NCBI GenBank assembly: GCA_018402345.1
Contig: JAGYIV010000008.1
Span: 372,001 to 436,000 of the forward strand
DNA length: 64,000 bases
Reading direction: 5' to 3'
Source: Terrimicrobiaceae bacterium
GTDB taxonomy: Bacteria > Verrucomicrobiota > Verrucomicrobiia > Chthoniobacterales > Terrimicrobiaceae
The position numbers were made by a program, and so were the translations under genes. Below the pieces are notes generated by a model, which was not told the DNA's origin, did not search any database, and saw nothing but the letters and a program-made list of their open reading frames with translations. Numbering within the stretch: the first letter of the stretch is position 1; the number at the start of each line of letters is the position of its first letter. This document shows positions 45,550 to 53,611 of this stretch, one piece after another.

Positions 45550-47546
45550 CACAAAGCCCAGAAACCGTCGTCATCCGCCGCATCACCCCCTCGCTCGACA
45601 ATGGCCGCTTCGCCATCAAACGCCCCGTCGGTGGCGAAATCACCGTGCAGGCCGACATTTTCAAAGACGGCCACGACCAACTCTCCGCCGTCCTCAAGTG
45701 GCGCCACACCGGCAACAAGACGTGGAACGAAACCCCCATGCGCCCGATTGGCAATGACCGCTGGGAGGCCACCCTCTGCGTGACCGAGCCCGGCGCTTGG
45801 GAATTCACCATCGAGGCCTGGGGCGACCTCTTCTTCTCTTGGCAGCACGAGATGTCAAAAAAATACGCCGCCGGTCTGCGCGACCTCAAGAGCGAGACAC
45901 TCGAAGGCGCCGCGTTTGTCGAAGCGGCGGCGATGCGGGCGGGAAAGACGCCGGATGCAGCCGCGCTGCGCAAACTCGGTGCCGCCCTGCGCGCGGCGGT
46001 TGCCGACACGGCCCATGCCATCGCCCACGATCCCGCGCTTTGCGCACTCATGCGCATCCATGCCGACCGCACTCTCTCGACAGTCGCCACGCCCTACCAA
46101 CCGGTATGGGTCGACCGCGAGCGCGCGACCTTTGCGGCATGGTATGAATTTTTTCCCCGCTCCGCCGAGGGTAAGGCCGACTCCGGATCGACCTTCCGCC
46201 AGTGCCTCGGCCGCATCGACGACGCCAAGGCGATGGGCTTCGATGTCATTTACTTCCCGCCGATCCACCCGATCGGCTCCACAAACCGCAAAGGCCGCAA
46301 CAACTCGCTCAAGTGCGAACCGGGCGAACCCGGCGTGCCCTACGCGATTGGCAACAAACGCCAAGGCGTCAATGGCGGTGGCCACAAGGATGTCGCGCCG
46401 GAACTCGGCACCCTCGAGGATTTCGAGTGGCTCGTCGGCGAGATCCACAAGCGGGGCATGGAGATCGCCCTCGACTTCGCCATCAATTGCTCGCCCGACC
46501 ATCCCTACGTGGAGGCCCATCCCGAGTGGTTTTTCAAGCGCCCCGACGGCTCGATCAAGTATGCCGAGAACCCCCCGAAGAAATACGAGGACGTCTACCC
46601 GCTCAATTTCCACAACGAAAACTGGCGTGAACTCTGGGACGAACTCCGCGACGTGATCCTCTTCTGGTGCGAGCGCGGCGTTCGCATCCTCCGCGTGGAC
46701 AACCCGCACACGAAGCCTGTCGCCTTTTGGGAGTGGGTCATCGCTGAAGTCCGCTCGAAATTCCCCGACACCGTCTTTCTCAGCGAGGCGTTCACTGTGC
46801 CGAAGATGATGCAGGAACTCGCCAAGGCGGGCTTCACCCAGAGCTACACGTATTTCACTTGGCGGAACACCAAACGCGAACTCGAGGAGTATTTCACCGA
46901 ACTCACAACGGCGCCGATGCGCGATTTCTTCCGCGCGAACTTCTTCACGAACACCCCAGACATCCTGCCCGAGTTCCTCCAGCGCGGCGGACGCCCGGCA
47001 TTTCTCATCCGCGCCGTCCTCGCCTCCATGGCCTCCCCAGTCTACGGCATCTACAGCGGATTCGAACTCTGCGAAAACACCGCCGTTCCAGATAAAGAGG
47101 AATATCTCGACTCCGAAAAATACCAGTTCAAGGGCCGCGACTGGAACGCCTCAGGGAACATCAAAGACTACATCACCCGCCTGAACCAGATCCGCCGCGA
47201 CAACCGCGCGCTGCGCGACTACGACAACCTCCGCGTGCATGCCGACCGAGAGCGACTCGATCCTCGCCTTCAGCAAGACCACCGCCGCGAGGCGACAACA
47301 TCCTCTACATCGCCAGTGTCCGTCGATCCGTGGAATTCACAGACCGGCTTTGTCCATGTGCCGCTGGAGGAATTCGGCATCGAGCACGACGAACCCTACC
47401 GCATGGACGACCTGCTTACCGGCGAGAAATTCATCTGGCGCGGGGCCCGCAACTACGTCGCCCTCGATCCCCACAACCGCCCGGCACACATCTTCCGCGT
47501 CCGCCGCCTCGTCGGCCACCGCGCTGGAGATCCCCTGTTCGCCTGA
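45546..47546 (+). CDS. glgE: Alpha-1,4-glucan:maltose-1-phosphate maltosyltransferase, frame breaks at 47.25-47.32 kb
   Basis: GlgE extends alpha-glucan chains with maltose-1-phosphate. The protein of about 665 residues has an N-terminal beta domain, then a GH13 barrel with YFPPIHPIGS, the nucleophile Asp385 in LRVDNPHTKP and the general acid Glu414 in LSEAFT. Near the C-terminus the reading frame slips three times: after LRVHAD (about 47247), after FSKTTAA (about 47290) and after YIASV (about 47321). Each slip fits one extra or two missing bases, and after the third the frame is restored with DPWNSQTGFVHV. Corrected, the sequence matches the GlgE C-terminal beta domain. treS, mak and glgB are not in the window. 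Confidence 0.9.
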   Translation: MTQSPETVVIRRITPSLDNGRFAIKRPVGGEITVQADIFKDGHDQLSAVLKWRHTGNKTWNETPMRPIGNDRWEATLCVTEPGAWEFTIEAWGDLFFSWQHEMSKKYAAGLRDLKSETLEGAAFVEAAAMRAGKTPDAAALRKLGAALRAAVADTAHAIAHDPALCALMRIHADRTLSTVATPYQPVWVDRERATFAAWYEFFPRSAEGKADSGSTFRQCLGRIDDAKAMGFDVIYFPPIHPIGSTNRKGRNNSLKCEPGEPGVPYAIGNKRQGVNGGGHKDVAPELGTLEDFEWLVGEIHKRGMEIALDFAINCSPDHPYVEAHPEWFFKRPDGSIKYAENPPKKYEDVYPLNFHNENWRELWDELRDVILFWCERGVRILRVDNPHTKPVAFWEWVIAEVRSKFPDTVFLSEAFTVPKMMQELAKAGFTQSYTYFTWRNTKRELEEYFTELTTAPMRDFFRANFFTNTPDILPEFLQRGGRPAFLIRAVLASMASPVYGIYSGFELCENTAVPDKEEYLDSEKYQFKGRDWNASGNIKDYITRLNQIRRDNRALRDYDNLRVHADRERLDPRLQQDHRREATTSSTSPVSVDPWNSQTGFVHVPLEEFGIEHDEPYRMDDLLTGEKFIWRGARNYVALDPHNRPAHIFRVRRLVGHRAGDPLFA

Positions 47547-47565
47547 TTCCGGTAGCGCATCAGCC

Positions 47566-49531
47566 TCACCAAGATCGGCGGAATCTTTGGCGCAGGAGGT
47601 ATAAGAGAAGCAACCCTGCGGCGGCACCAAGCACCCACTTGAGCGCGGCAGATCGTGGGATCGATCCCACCTCGACCACAAAGTCGTTCCCATGGAAATT
47701 CTTCGTGCCAGGCTGCGGCACCAACAAGCGAACGCGATGGAACCCCTCTTCGAGCCCCGGCACGCGGGCTTCCCACGAACCGTCCTCCAATCGACAAATG
47801 CGCGCCTCGTCGGGCGGCACCTCGATCCACTCGGCTTTCAGCGCTGGCTCGGGCAGTTCGCCGGGCAGCTTCAAGCGCTTCTCGAGGGGATTCGACGCGA
47901 AGAGTGCCGGTCGGCGCGCCACAAACCGCTCGACACGCATCCCCTCACCCGAAACACCCTTGTTCAGACTCCAAGTGACAACCGCCATGGCGGTGCCGCC
48001 GGCCGGCTCGAGGCGGTAGCGGATATTCTGAGGCAGAAAGCGGTCCAATGCGGCGTTTTCCTCTTTTGTCAGTTTCTTGAATGGCGACTTCTTGGGAGGC
48101 TCGGGCGTGGGAGTGGCTTGAACCAACGGCGCGGCAATCTCCTTGGCAATGGGTGCCAGTTCGACGAGCACGCTCAAATCACAACGCGATTCCAACCCGC
48201 CCGATGAGGCAATGATGGCGCCCTGCGCCGCACCCGCCTGTTCGGGCAACGCCCACTCCAGCTTGAGTTCGCGGTGTTCCGTCTGCGGGAGGGTGATTTC
48301 AGCCGGTGCGTCACCCGCAAACCGGAGGCCCTCGCCCTCCAATCGCAGAGCCACACGCGCCGCGCGGGGGCTGGCATTGCGCAAGAGCGCCGCTATCGAA
48401 AGCTTCTGCCCGGCAGGGGTCGCACCCAAATCGCGCTGGGGCCCGTCCCTCCACTCCAACAACGGAGGCGGGGGCGGCAGGTCCACTTCGATTGGAAACA
48501 CGGCATCGCCTTGCCGGATTTCTGCCGTCACCTTGTTCTTTACATAGCGGACAGGCGGCACCTCCAACCGCATGGTCGCCACTCCGAGCGGGGTCAGCAC
48601 GAGTTTTTTCTCCCCGACAAGCGGTTCCGGCAGCACCAACTCCATCTCCAACGGTTCGTCGACGAGATTTTTCACCTGAAATAAACGCTCTGCTGGCAAG
48701 GCCTCTTGCTTGAAAAGTGATCCGCGGCGGCGCCTCGAATTTGTAGCGTGCCGTTCCGAGCAACGTCACTTTGGCAACACCGCCATCTCCACTCTGGATT
48801 TCCAGGACTCCTTTGTTCTCTCCGCCGGCAAGCGGTCGATACACGAGCACCACTTTCCGCGACTTGCCTGAGGGCAGTGAAACCTCCGACTCGTTACCGT
48901 CAAGCGCCCATGGAGCGCCGGTTTGAAGCCGAACCCCCAGCACGCCACCACCGGCATTTGAAACGCTCACCTCCCTGCGAGCCTCCGCGCCGATGAAGAC
49001 TTCGCCAAAGTCCAACTCCTCGCTGCCGACATACAACTTGGTCGGCGGCTCCACAATCTCGATGCGCGCCTCCTGATACCCCCATGCCTTTCTCGGCCCG
49101 GTCTTGAGCTTCCAGCGAAATGAATCCCTGCCGGTCACCTTTCCATCGTGCCGGTAAACATAGATCGCGGTGTCTTTCGTCCGCCCCGCGAGCTTCAATG
49201 TGCCGTGCTTTGGAGGACGCACAATTTCGAACTCCGCGACATTTCCTGGAAAAACAATCCCCTTGAGATTGATGCGAACCTCGCCCCCGCGATCCACGCG
49301 CACCTCAGCCTTTTCTCCCGTCGAAGGATCCACCGGAGGTTCCTCTTTTTGTTTGGGAGCTGCCCCGAGCGGCATCACCACCGCGAGGAACAAGAAAACA
49401 AGCGCCGCAAAGAGGACCGGCGCGCGCAAACCTCCTAATATCTTGCCGGGTGCCCACCATGTTGCCTCTTCCTCCCTGTCGTTCGCGAGCATCGATGTTT
49501 TGCGCGATCGCCCTTGTGGTTCTCGATCCAT
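47566..49531 (-). CDS. Large surface protein with Hydin/SPD-2-like beta domains, frame broken near 48712
   Basis: About 655 residues once the frame is joined. The N-terminal part has a basic leader and membrane segment (about 40-57), a Pro-rich stretch, then beta-rich domains, one of which (ELDFGEVFIGAEARREVSVSNAGGG) matches the ASPM/SPD-2/Hydin-type Ig-like pattern. The second part continues as ALPAERLFQVKNLVDEPLE and ends in a C-terminal membrane helix followed by RQRFRRSW. The first frame leaves the pattern after PPRITF at about 48712; one extra or two missing bases explain it. It probably has its body in the periplasm with both ends in the membrane. The function is unknown. ATG 49492 is an alternative start. 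Confidence 0.68.
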
Positions 49532-49537
49532 CCTTCG

Positions 49538-50347
49538 TTATTCGCTAGGGCTCACAGCTGGCAAGCAGCCGCGAAGCGATGCCAAGTGGGGTTTCAGGGA
49601 GGGGTCGGCAAGAATCCACGCAGGTTCGCCAAGCTTGTCGACAAATGCAGCTCCGATCGGCATGTCGGGATGCTCGTCGGCAAGCCGGATTATTTCACTC
49701 CGCGCCTTGGTATGACATGCGATCCACTCGTTTTTCATGGCGATCGGATCGAGGTTGCGCGCTTTGATTTTGTCGAGTTCAGCGGGATCAATACGGGCGA
49801 AACGCACAACCATTTGATGAAGGGAAAGGGGACTGAATCCAGGATCTTTTCCGCAAGCCGCCCAAAGAATCGCCTCCAAGGGGTAAAAGCGGGTGAGTTC
49901 AATGATACCAATAGATTCCCGAGTCTCGCTGCGACCGGCGAGGGCTAGGGCCTTGTTGACCGCCATGTCAAACAGGTGAAGACGCCACCCAAATTGTTCA
50001 TCCCGCACGATAGGAAAAAACCGGAAGGCGGAGTCGTATGCCCAATCCAGTTCGACCGATTCGGTGCCACGATGCACGCGGGCTTTGCGGAACGTGCACG
50101 GTCTGGTCCAACTCTGATCGGGATCGATGAGGAGCACCTCATAGTCATGCGCACGCAACCTCGACACATCCCGCTCACTCGCTAAAGACAAATCCTCGAT
50201 CGCATCATGGAAGAGATCGAAATCCTGTGAAAAACGCGCGGAGTTGTCTGTGAAATTAAGGACGATCCCGCCAGCAAAATGACTGGCCTCGTGCCGTTTT
50301 GCTACGATGACCTCAAGGACTTCTTTTTGGAAGCGGGTTAGAGGCAT
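49538..50347 (-). CDS. AbiEii/AbiGii-type nucleotidyltransferase
   Basis: A 269-residue nucleotidyltransferase of the AbiEii toxin family. The core reads ASHFAGGIVLNFTDNSARFSQDFDLFHD, matching the family GG...R.S.DFDLF pattern that carries the two metal-binding Asp, with a third acidic strand in ESVELDWAYDS. AbiEii enzymes transfer nucleotides to tRNA or proteins in toxin-antitoxin and phage-exclusion systems. The gene starts 10 bases inside the small partner gene. ATG 50347 is chosen; ATG/other starts at 50374 would add nine residues. The canonical AbiEi antitoxin (a winged-helix protein) is not present. Confidence 0.75.
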   Translation of the reverse strand: MPLTRFQKEVLEVIVAKRHEASHFAGGIVLNFTDNSARFSQDFDLFHDAIEDLSLASERDVSRLRAHDYEVLLIDPDQSWTRPCTFRKARVHRGTESVELDWAYDSAFRFFPIVRDEQFGWRLHLFDMAVNKALALAGRSETRESIGIIELTRFYPLEAILWAACGKDPGFSPLSLHQMVVRFARIDPAELDKIKARNLDPIAMKNEWIACHTKARSEIIRLADEHPDMPIGAAFVDKLGEPAWILADPSLKPHLASLRGCLPAVSPSE

Positions 50348-50565
50348 TTTTGCAAGTCCTGCGCCGCTTTCCAAGCGCGGCGGTCGCCGTATTGCCGAAG
50401 ATGCCGAATCACCAATCTCATATCGTGCCTATCGGTCACGCGGGCATCATGCCGCCAGAACCAAAAACACCCGGGAAACTCGCGAACAAGAGCTTCGGCG
50501 CGACCCACAACCGCATCCCTGTGCGGGTCATCTTGCCAATCCACAGGCGACTTCTTAACACTCAT
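50338..50565 (-). CDS. Small partner of the AbiEii-like gene
   Basis: A 75-residue acidic-to-neutral protein starting MSVKKSPVDWQDDPHRDAV, with many aromatic residues (CFWFWRHDARV) and a C-terminal helix. No known DNA-binding fold is evident. It is directly upstream of, and overlaps, the nucleotidyltransferase gene, the usual antitoxin position. An antitoxin role is inferred from position only. Confidence 0.6.
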   Translation of the reverse strand: MSVKKSPVDWQDDPHRDAVVGRAEALVREFPGCFWFWRHDARVTDRHDMRLVIRHLRQYGDRRAWKAAQDLQKCL

Positions 50566-50632
50566 TTCTTAAATCTATGCAGAAAAGCGTTTATTGAAAA
50601 CAGACGATTTCCCAGGATTCCCCCCACTGCTG

Positions 50633-51157
50633 TCAATCCAGCTGATATCGGGATGATTCCCGAGAAGTTTTGACCTCGCCGTTTTGGAGGACCATCAGGT
50701 TTCCATCCCCGTGCACATCTCCGATTTCAATCAGCCACGGCATGATGGGGCCTTCTTTGGAGATTTTATTGGCGCGGTTCGGCTCGGCGCTGAAGGGGGT
50801 CGGCAAATAGTGGATCAACGGCCTGTCCTTCTCGGGAAGTGTCCGCATCTCTCGAGTGATCGTGGGGCACTGCCAGTCCTTCACCGAGAGACCATGGTCG
50901 GCCCCAATCTTCTCCACCCACCACTTCTGCTCTGCCATAGAGCCCAATGCCACACCAGGCGGCAATTGAGGCCAACCCTCGACAGCATAGGTCGCGAAGA
51001 CAGTGTGGAGGTTCCTGAGCCGGTTGGCGCAAACCAACCGCTCGACACGCGGCATCACGTATTGGAGCGCCGGAAAAAACAGGGCGGCGAGAATCGCAAG
51101 GATCGCCACCACCGCCAACACCTCGATCAATGTAAATGCCCTGGTCAATTGCCTCAT
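50633..51157 (-). CDS. Type IV pilin-like pseudopilin
   Basis: A 174-residue protein with a prepilin N-terminus: short basic leader RQLTRAFTLIEVLAVVAILAILAALFFPAL, where processing occurs before FTLIE (Glu5 of the mature protein). The remainder is a small globular domain with Cys42-like CANRLRN and late CPTITRE. It resembles the DUF1559/G-type pseudopilins that are numerous in planctomycetes and verrucomicrobia. No secretion or pilus machinery genes are adjacent. It is AT-richer than its surroundings. Confidence 0.85.
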   Translation of the reverse strand: MRQLTRAFTLIEVLAVVAILAILAALFFPALQYVMPRVERLVCANRLRNLHTVFATYAVEGWPQLPPGVALGSMAEQKWWVEKIGADHGLSVKDWQCPTITREMRTLPEKDRPLIHYLPTPFSAEPNRANKISKEGPIMPWLIEIGDVHGDGNLMVLQNGEVKTSRESSRYQLD

Positions 51158-51192
51158 GGCGTCACAAGGGCTTTTTCTCTCACGAACCCGCG

Positions 51193-51978
51193 CTACTGTT
51201 GGAGCACTGAGAGGGAATTGACCGACGGCGCGGAGACAGCCCTGGTCGCAAAAGCACTTGCTGCATTCGACAAGCGAACACCAGTGACCGAGAGGGGAAA
51301 GGATTGGGCTACCATGACCGGTTCGCCGGAACTAAAGTCAAGGAATTGAAGCTCCGCTTCACCTTTTCCAGCAAATTTTTGGGTGGGGAAAGCATTCATC
51401 GTCCTGCAGTTGGCAAATCCATTAAGATAAACGGAATCGAGGTAGAGGTAGCGGCGGGTGGCTTGGAAGGTTGTTTCTTGGGTGGTAATCGTTGTTGTTG
51501 TGCCGTTTTCAGTGATGACGTTAGGGATATCAACCGTCACAGGCGTCAATACTCTCACATCCTGTTCCCCTTGGCCCGGCAAGTCGGCTTGAAAAGTAAC
51601 CGCCATCGTGGATACCGTTGGATTGTAAGCTCCTTGGGAGTTTCCTAGGTATGTATCGCCGTCATAGTAGATGGTAGCCACGCCGGTGGATCCCAGCCCA
51701 CCAATCGCGGTAGACTCTGAATCATAAGGTTGAAATGACCCAGTGGTTTCCTGTCCAGCTTCTGGAACAGGTCCGGAACCGGCCGTCGTGCTGAACTGCA
51801 ACACACCCGAAAGATTTTCCCCTCGAATCACGGCCGAAAACGTGCCGTCATTTGGAAAATACGATCCATTGTCAAACGGACCGCCGGGGGCGCCACCGAA
51901 TCCAGAAGCTTCCGGAGAGAAGGAAAAAAGAACACCGAGGGCAATGGCGGGAACGACAAGGGAGAATGAAGGTTTCAT
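51193..51978 (-). CDS. Secreted protein, function unknown
   Basis: A 261-residue protein with a classical signal peptide (MKPSFSLVVPAIALGVLFSF then ASG). The mature part is Gly/Thr/Ser-rich with alternating beta strands (FSAVIRGENLSGVLQFSTT, GVATIYYDGDTYLGNSQG) and no cysteine pair apart from one Cys. It follows a pseudopilin gene on the same strand and precedes the HlyD gene, with 91 bases between. It lacks the repeats expected of an RTX-type exporter substrate. No family is recognised. Confidence 0.65.
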   Translation of the reverse strand: MKPSFSLVVPAIALGVLFSFSPEASGFGGAPGGPFDNGSYFPNDGTFSAVIRGENLSGVLQFSTTAGSGPVPEAGQETTGSFQPYDSESTAIGGLGSTGVATIYYDGDTYLGNSQGAYNPTVSTMAVTFQADLPGQGEQDVRVLTPVTVDIPNVITENGTTTTITTQETTFQATRRYLYLDSVYLNGFANCRTMNAFPTQKFAGKGEAELQFLDFSSGEPVMVAQSFPLSVTGVRLSNAASAFATRAVSAPSVNSLSVLQQ

Positions 51979-52069
51979 AGAACTCTGGTTAGACACTACG
52001 TTGTGGCTTGAATGCGGGTCAAAAGAAATCTGACGGTCTCTGCCGGTTCGGTCCAATGACCCCTTCTTC

Positions 52070-53611
52070 TCACCGGACCTCCTTCATTTTGTCGATCGGT
52101 CCGAGGAGGTTGTCCAAAAAGATATTTGCGACCTTGCGTTTCCTGATCTTGATATTCACGCCCACCGACATGCCGGCTTGGAGCGCGATGTCCTTGCCGC
52201 GGATCGAGAGGGATTGTTTGTCGAGCGAGATTTTGGCCGGGAAGCTGTAGAAGTCCCTTCCCTCCTCGGGCGGGAGAACATTGGATCCGACGTAATAGAT
52301 TTCGCCCTCGATAAAGCCGAACTCGCGCTTCGGGAAGGTGTCCACCTCGACCTCGCACGGCAGGCCGACCTTCACAAAGCCGATATCGCTGTTGGTGATG
52401 TCCACCTTGGCGACGAGCTCCCCGCTCGGCACGATGCGCAAGACGACATCCTTCGCCCCCACCACTGTGCCCGGTTTGCTGGCCACCAACTCGAAAACCA
52501 CACCGCTCGAGGGCGACTTGATCTCGTGGTAGGCGAGCGTCTCCCGCGCAGCGGCCAGGCGGCTCTCGACCTCTGAAATCCGCTGCATGTTGTCCAAGCG
52601 GATTTTGGTGAGATTCGCATCGATCTCGGCGAGACGCTTGGCGTTTTCCTGGATGCGCGTGTTCGTCTCGGTTTTGAAGACCGTGGGCAGGTTCTTTGCC
52701 TCGCTCGCAAGATTCTTGACCTGGGCGGCGGCCTCGAGCCATGCCGCCTCGTGGGCCAGATAATCGACCCTCGAGAGGTTGCCCTGCTGATTGAGTTTTG
52801 AAAACGCCTCGAAGGAGAGCTTCTTGTTTTCTGAAATCTTGCGCGTTTCCTCGAGTTGGGCGCGAATGCGGTAGTATTGCTCAGCAAGGTTCGTCAACTC
52901 GGTGACGAAATATTTCAGGTTGTCGGCGTCAAGCTCGAGACCCTCCTCCTTGGTGATCTCGCCATCCACCAACGCCTTCATCTCCCGCAATTGCCGGGTG
53001 ACGGGATCCTCGCCGCCCTGCTCGAGCGGTTCGGCCTCGGACTGCAGGATCGCGGAGTGCAGCTTTCCGGTCTCGTCGCGGAGGCGGCGGAGGAGGTTGT
53101 TCTCGGCCACCAGCGCCGACCGGTTCTTGGCGAGGTCGGTGATCTCTTGCGGCACGCCCTCCGGCGCGCTCGCCGAGGCATCGCTGTTGTTGAACAAGCG
53201 CTCGTAAAAGGCCCGCTCGGCCTGCATCGAGGCCAGGCGCTCCTCCAGCGACTTGGCTTCCGCCGCCGCCACGTTGTTGTCGATCCGCACGAGCACCTGC
53301 CCCTCTTCTACGGTATCGCCCTCGCGCACCATCGACTCCTCGATCACGCCCGACACCGGCGATTGCACATCCCGAGCCGAACCCCGCGGATCAAGCTTCC
53401 CAGTGGCATAGATCACCTCATCGATTGGCGCCAAAAACGCCCACACGACAGCGAGCACAAACGTGCCGATGATCGTCCAAAGAATCGCTCGCGACCAAAA
53501 ATGCGTCTGCCGCAGCACCATCGCATTCGAATCCGGCCGCAAGGCGTGGCTCATTTTCTCGAGGATGCGGTTCAGTCCAGCGGACCAGGCACTGAAGAAT
53601 GGTGCTTTCAT
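52070..53611 (-). CDS. HlyD-family adaptor of a type I secretion-like exporter
   Basis: A 513-residue membrane-fusion protein. It has one N-terminal membrane segment (about 43-63), the lipoyl-like half VQSPVSGVIEESMVREGDTVEEGQVLVRID, a long coiled-coil hairpin (about 105-330, many Glu/Lys/Ala heptads), the second lipoyl half (IKSPSSGVVFELVASKPG) and a beta-barrel end (VKVGLPCEVEVDTFP). Adaptors like this bridge an ABC exporter and an outer-membrane tunnel. Its ATG overlaps the ABC transporter stop by 4 bases. No TolC-like gene is nearby. Confidence 0.9.
   Translation of the reverse strand: MKAPFFSAWSAGLNRILEKMSHALRPDSNAMVLRQTHFWSRAILWTIIGTFVLAVVWAFLAPIDEVIYATGKLDPRGSARDVQSPVSGVIEESMVREGDTVEEGQVLVRIDNNVAAAEAKSLEERLASMQAERAFYERLFNNSDASASAPEGVPQEITDLAKNRSALVAENNLLRRLRDETGKLHSAILQSEAEPLEQGGEDPVTRQLREMKALVDGEITKEEGLELDADNLKYFVTELTNLAEQYYRIRAQLEETRKISENKKLSFEAFSKLNQQGNLSRVDYLAHEAAWLEAAAQVKNLASEAKNLPTVFKTETNTRIQENAKRLAEIDANLTKIRLDNMQRISEVESRLAAARETLAYHEIKSPSSGVVFELVASKPGTVVGAKDVVLRIVPSGELVAKVDITNSDIGFVKVGLPCEVEVDTFPKREFGFIEGEIYYVGSNVLPPEEGRDFYSFPAKISLDKQSLSIRGKDIALQAGMSVGVNIKIRKRKVANIFLDNLLGPIDKMKEVR

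Noticed and set aside
47239-47604. Small separate gene at the end of glgE
   Set aside because: Its first 15 residues are GlgE sequence read in the shifted frame, and the rest is shadow.
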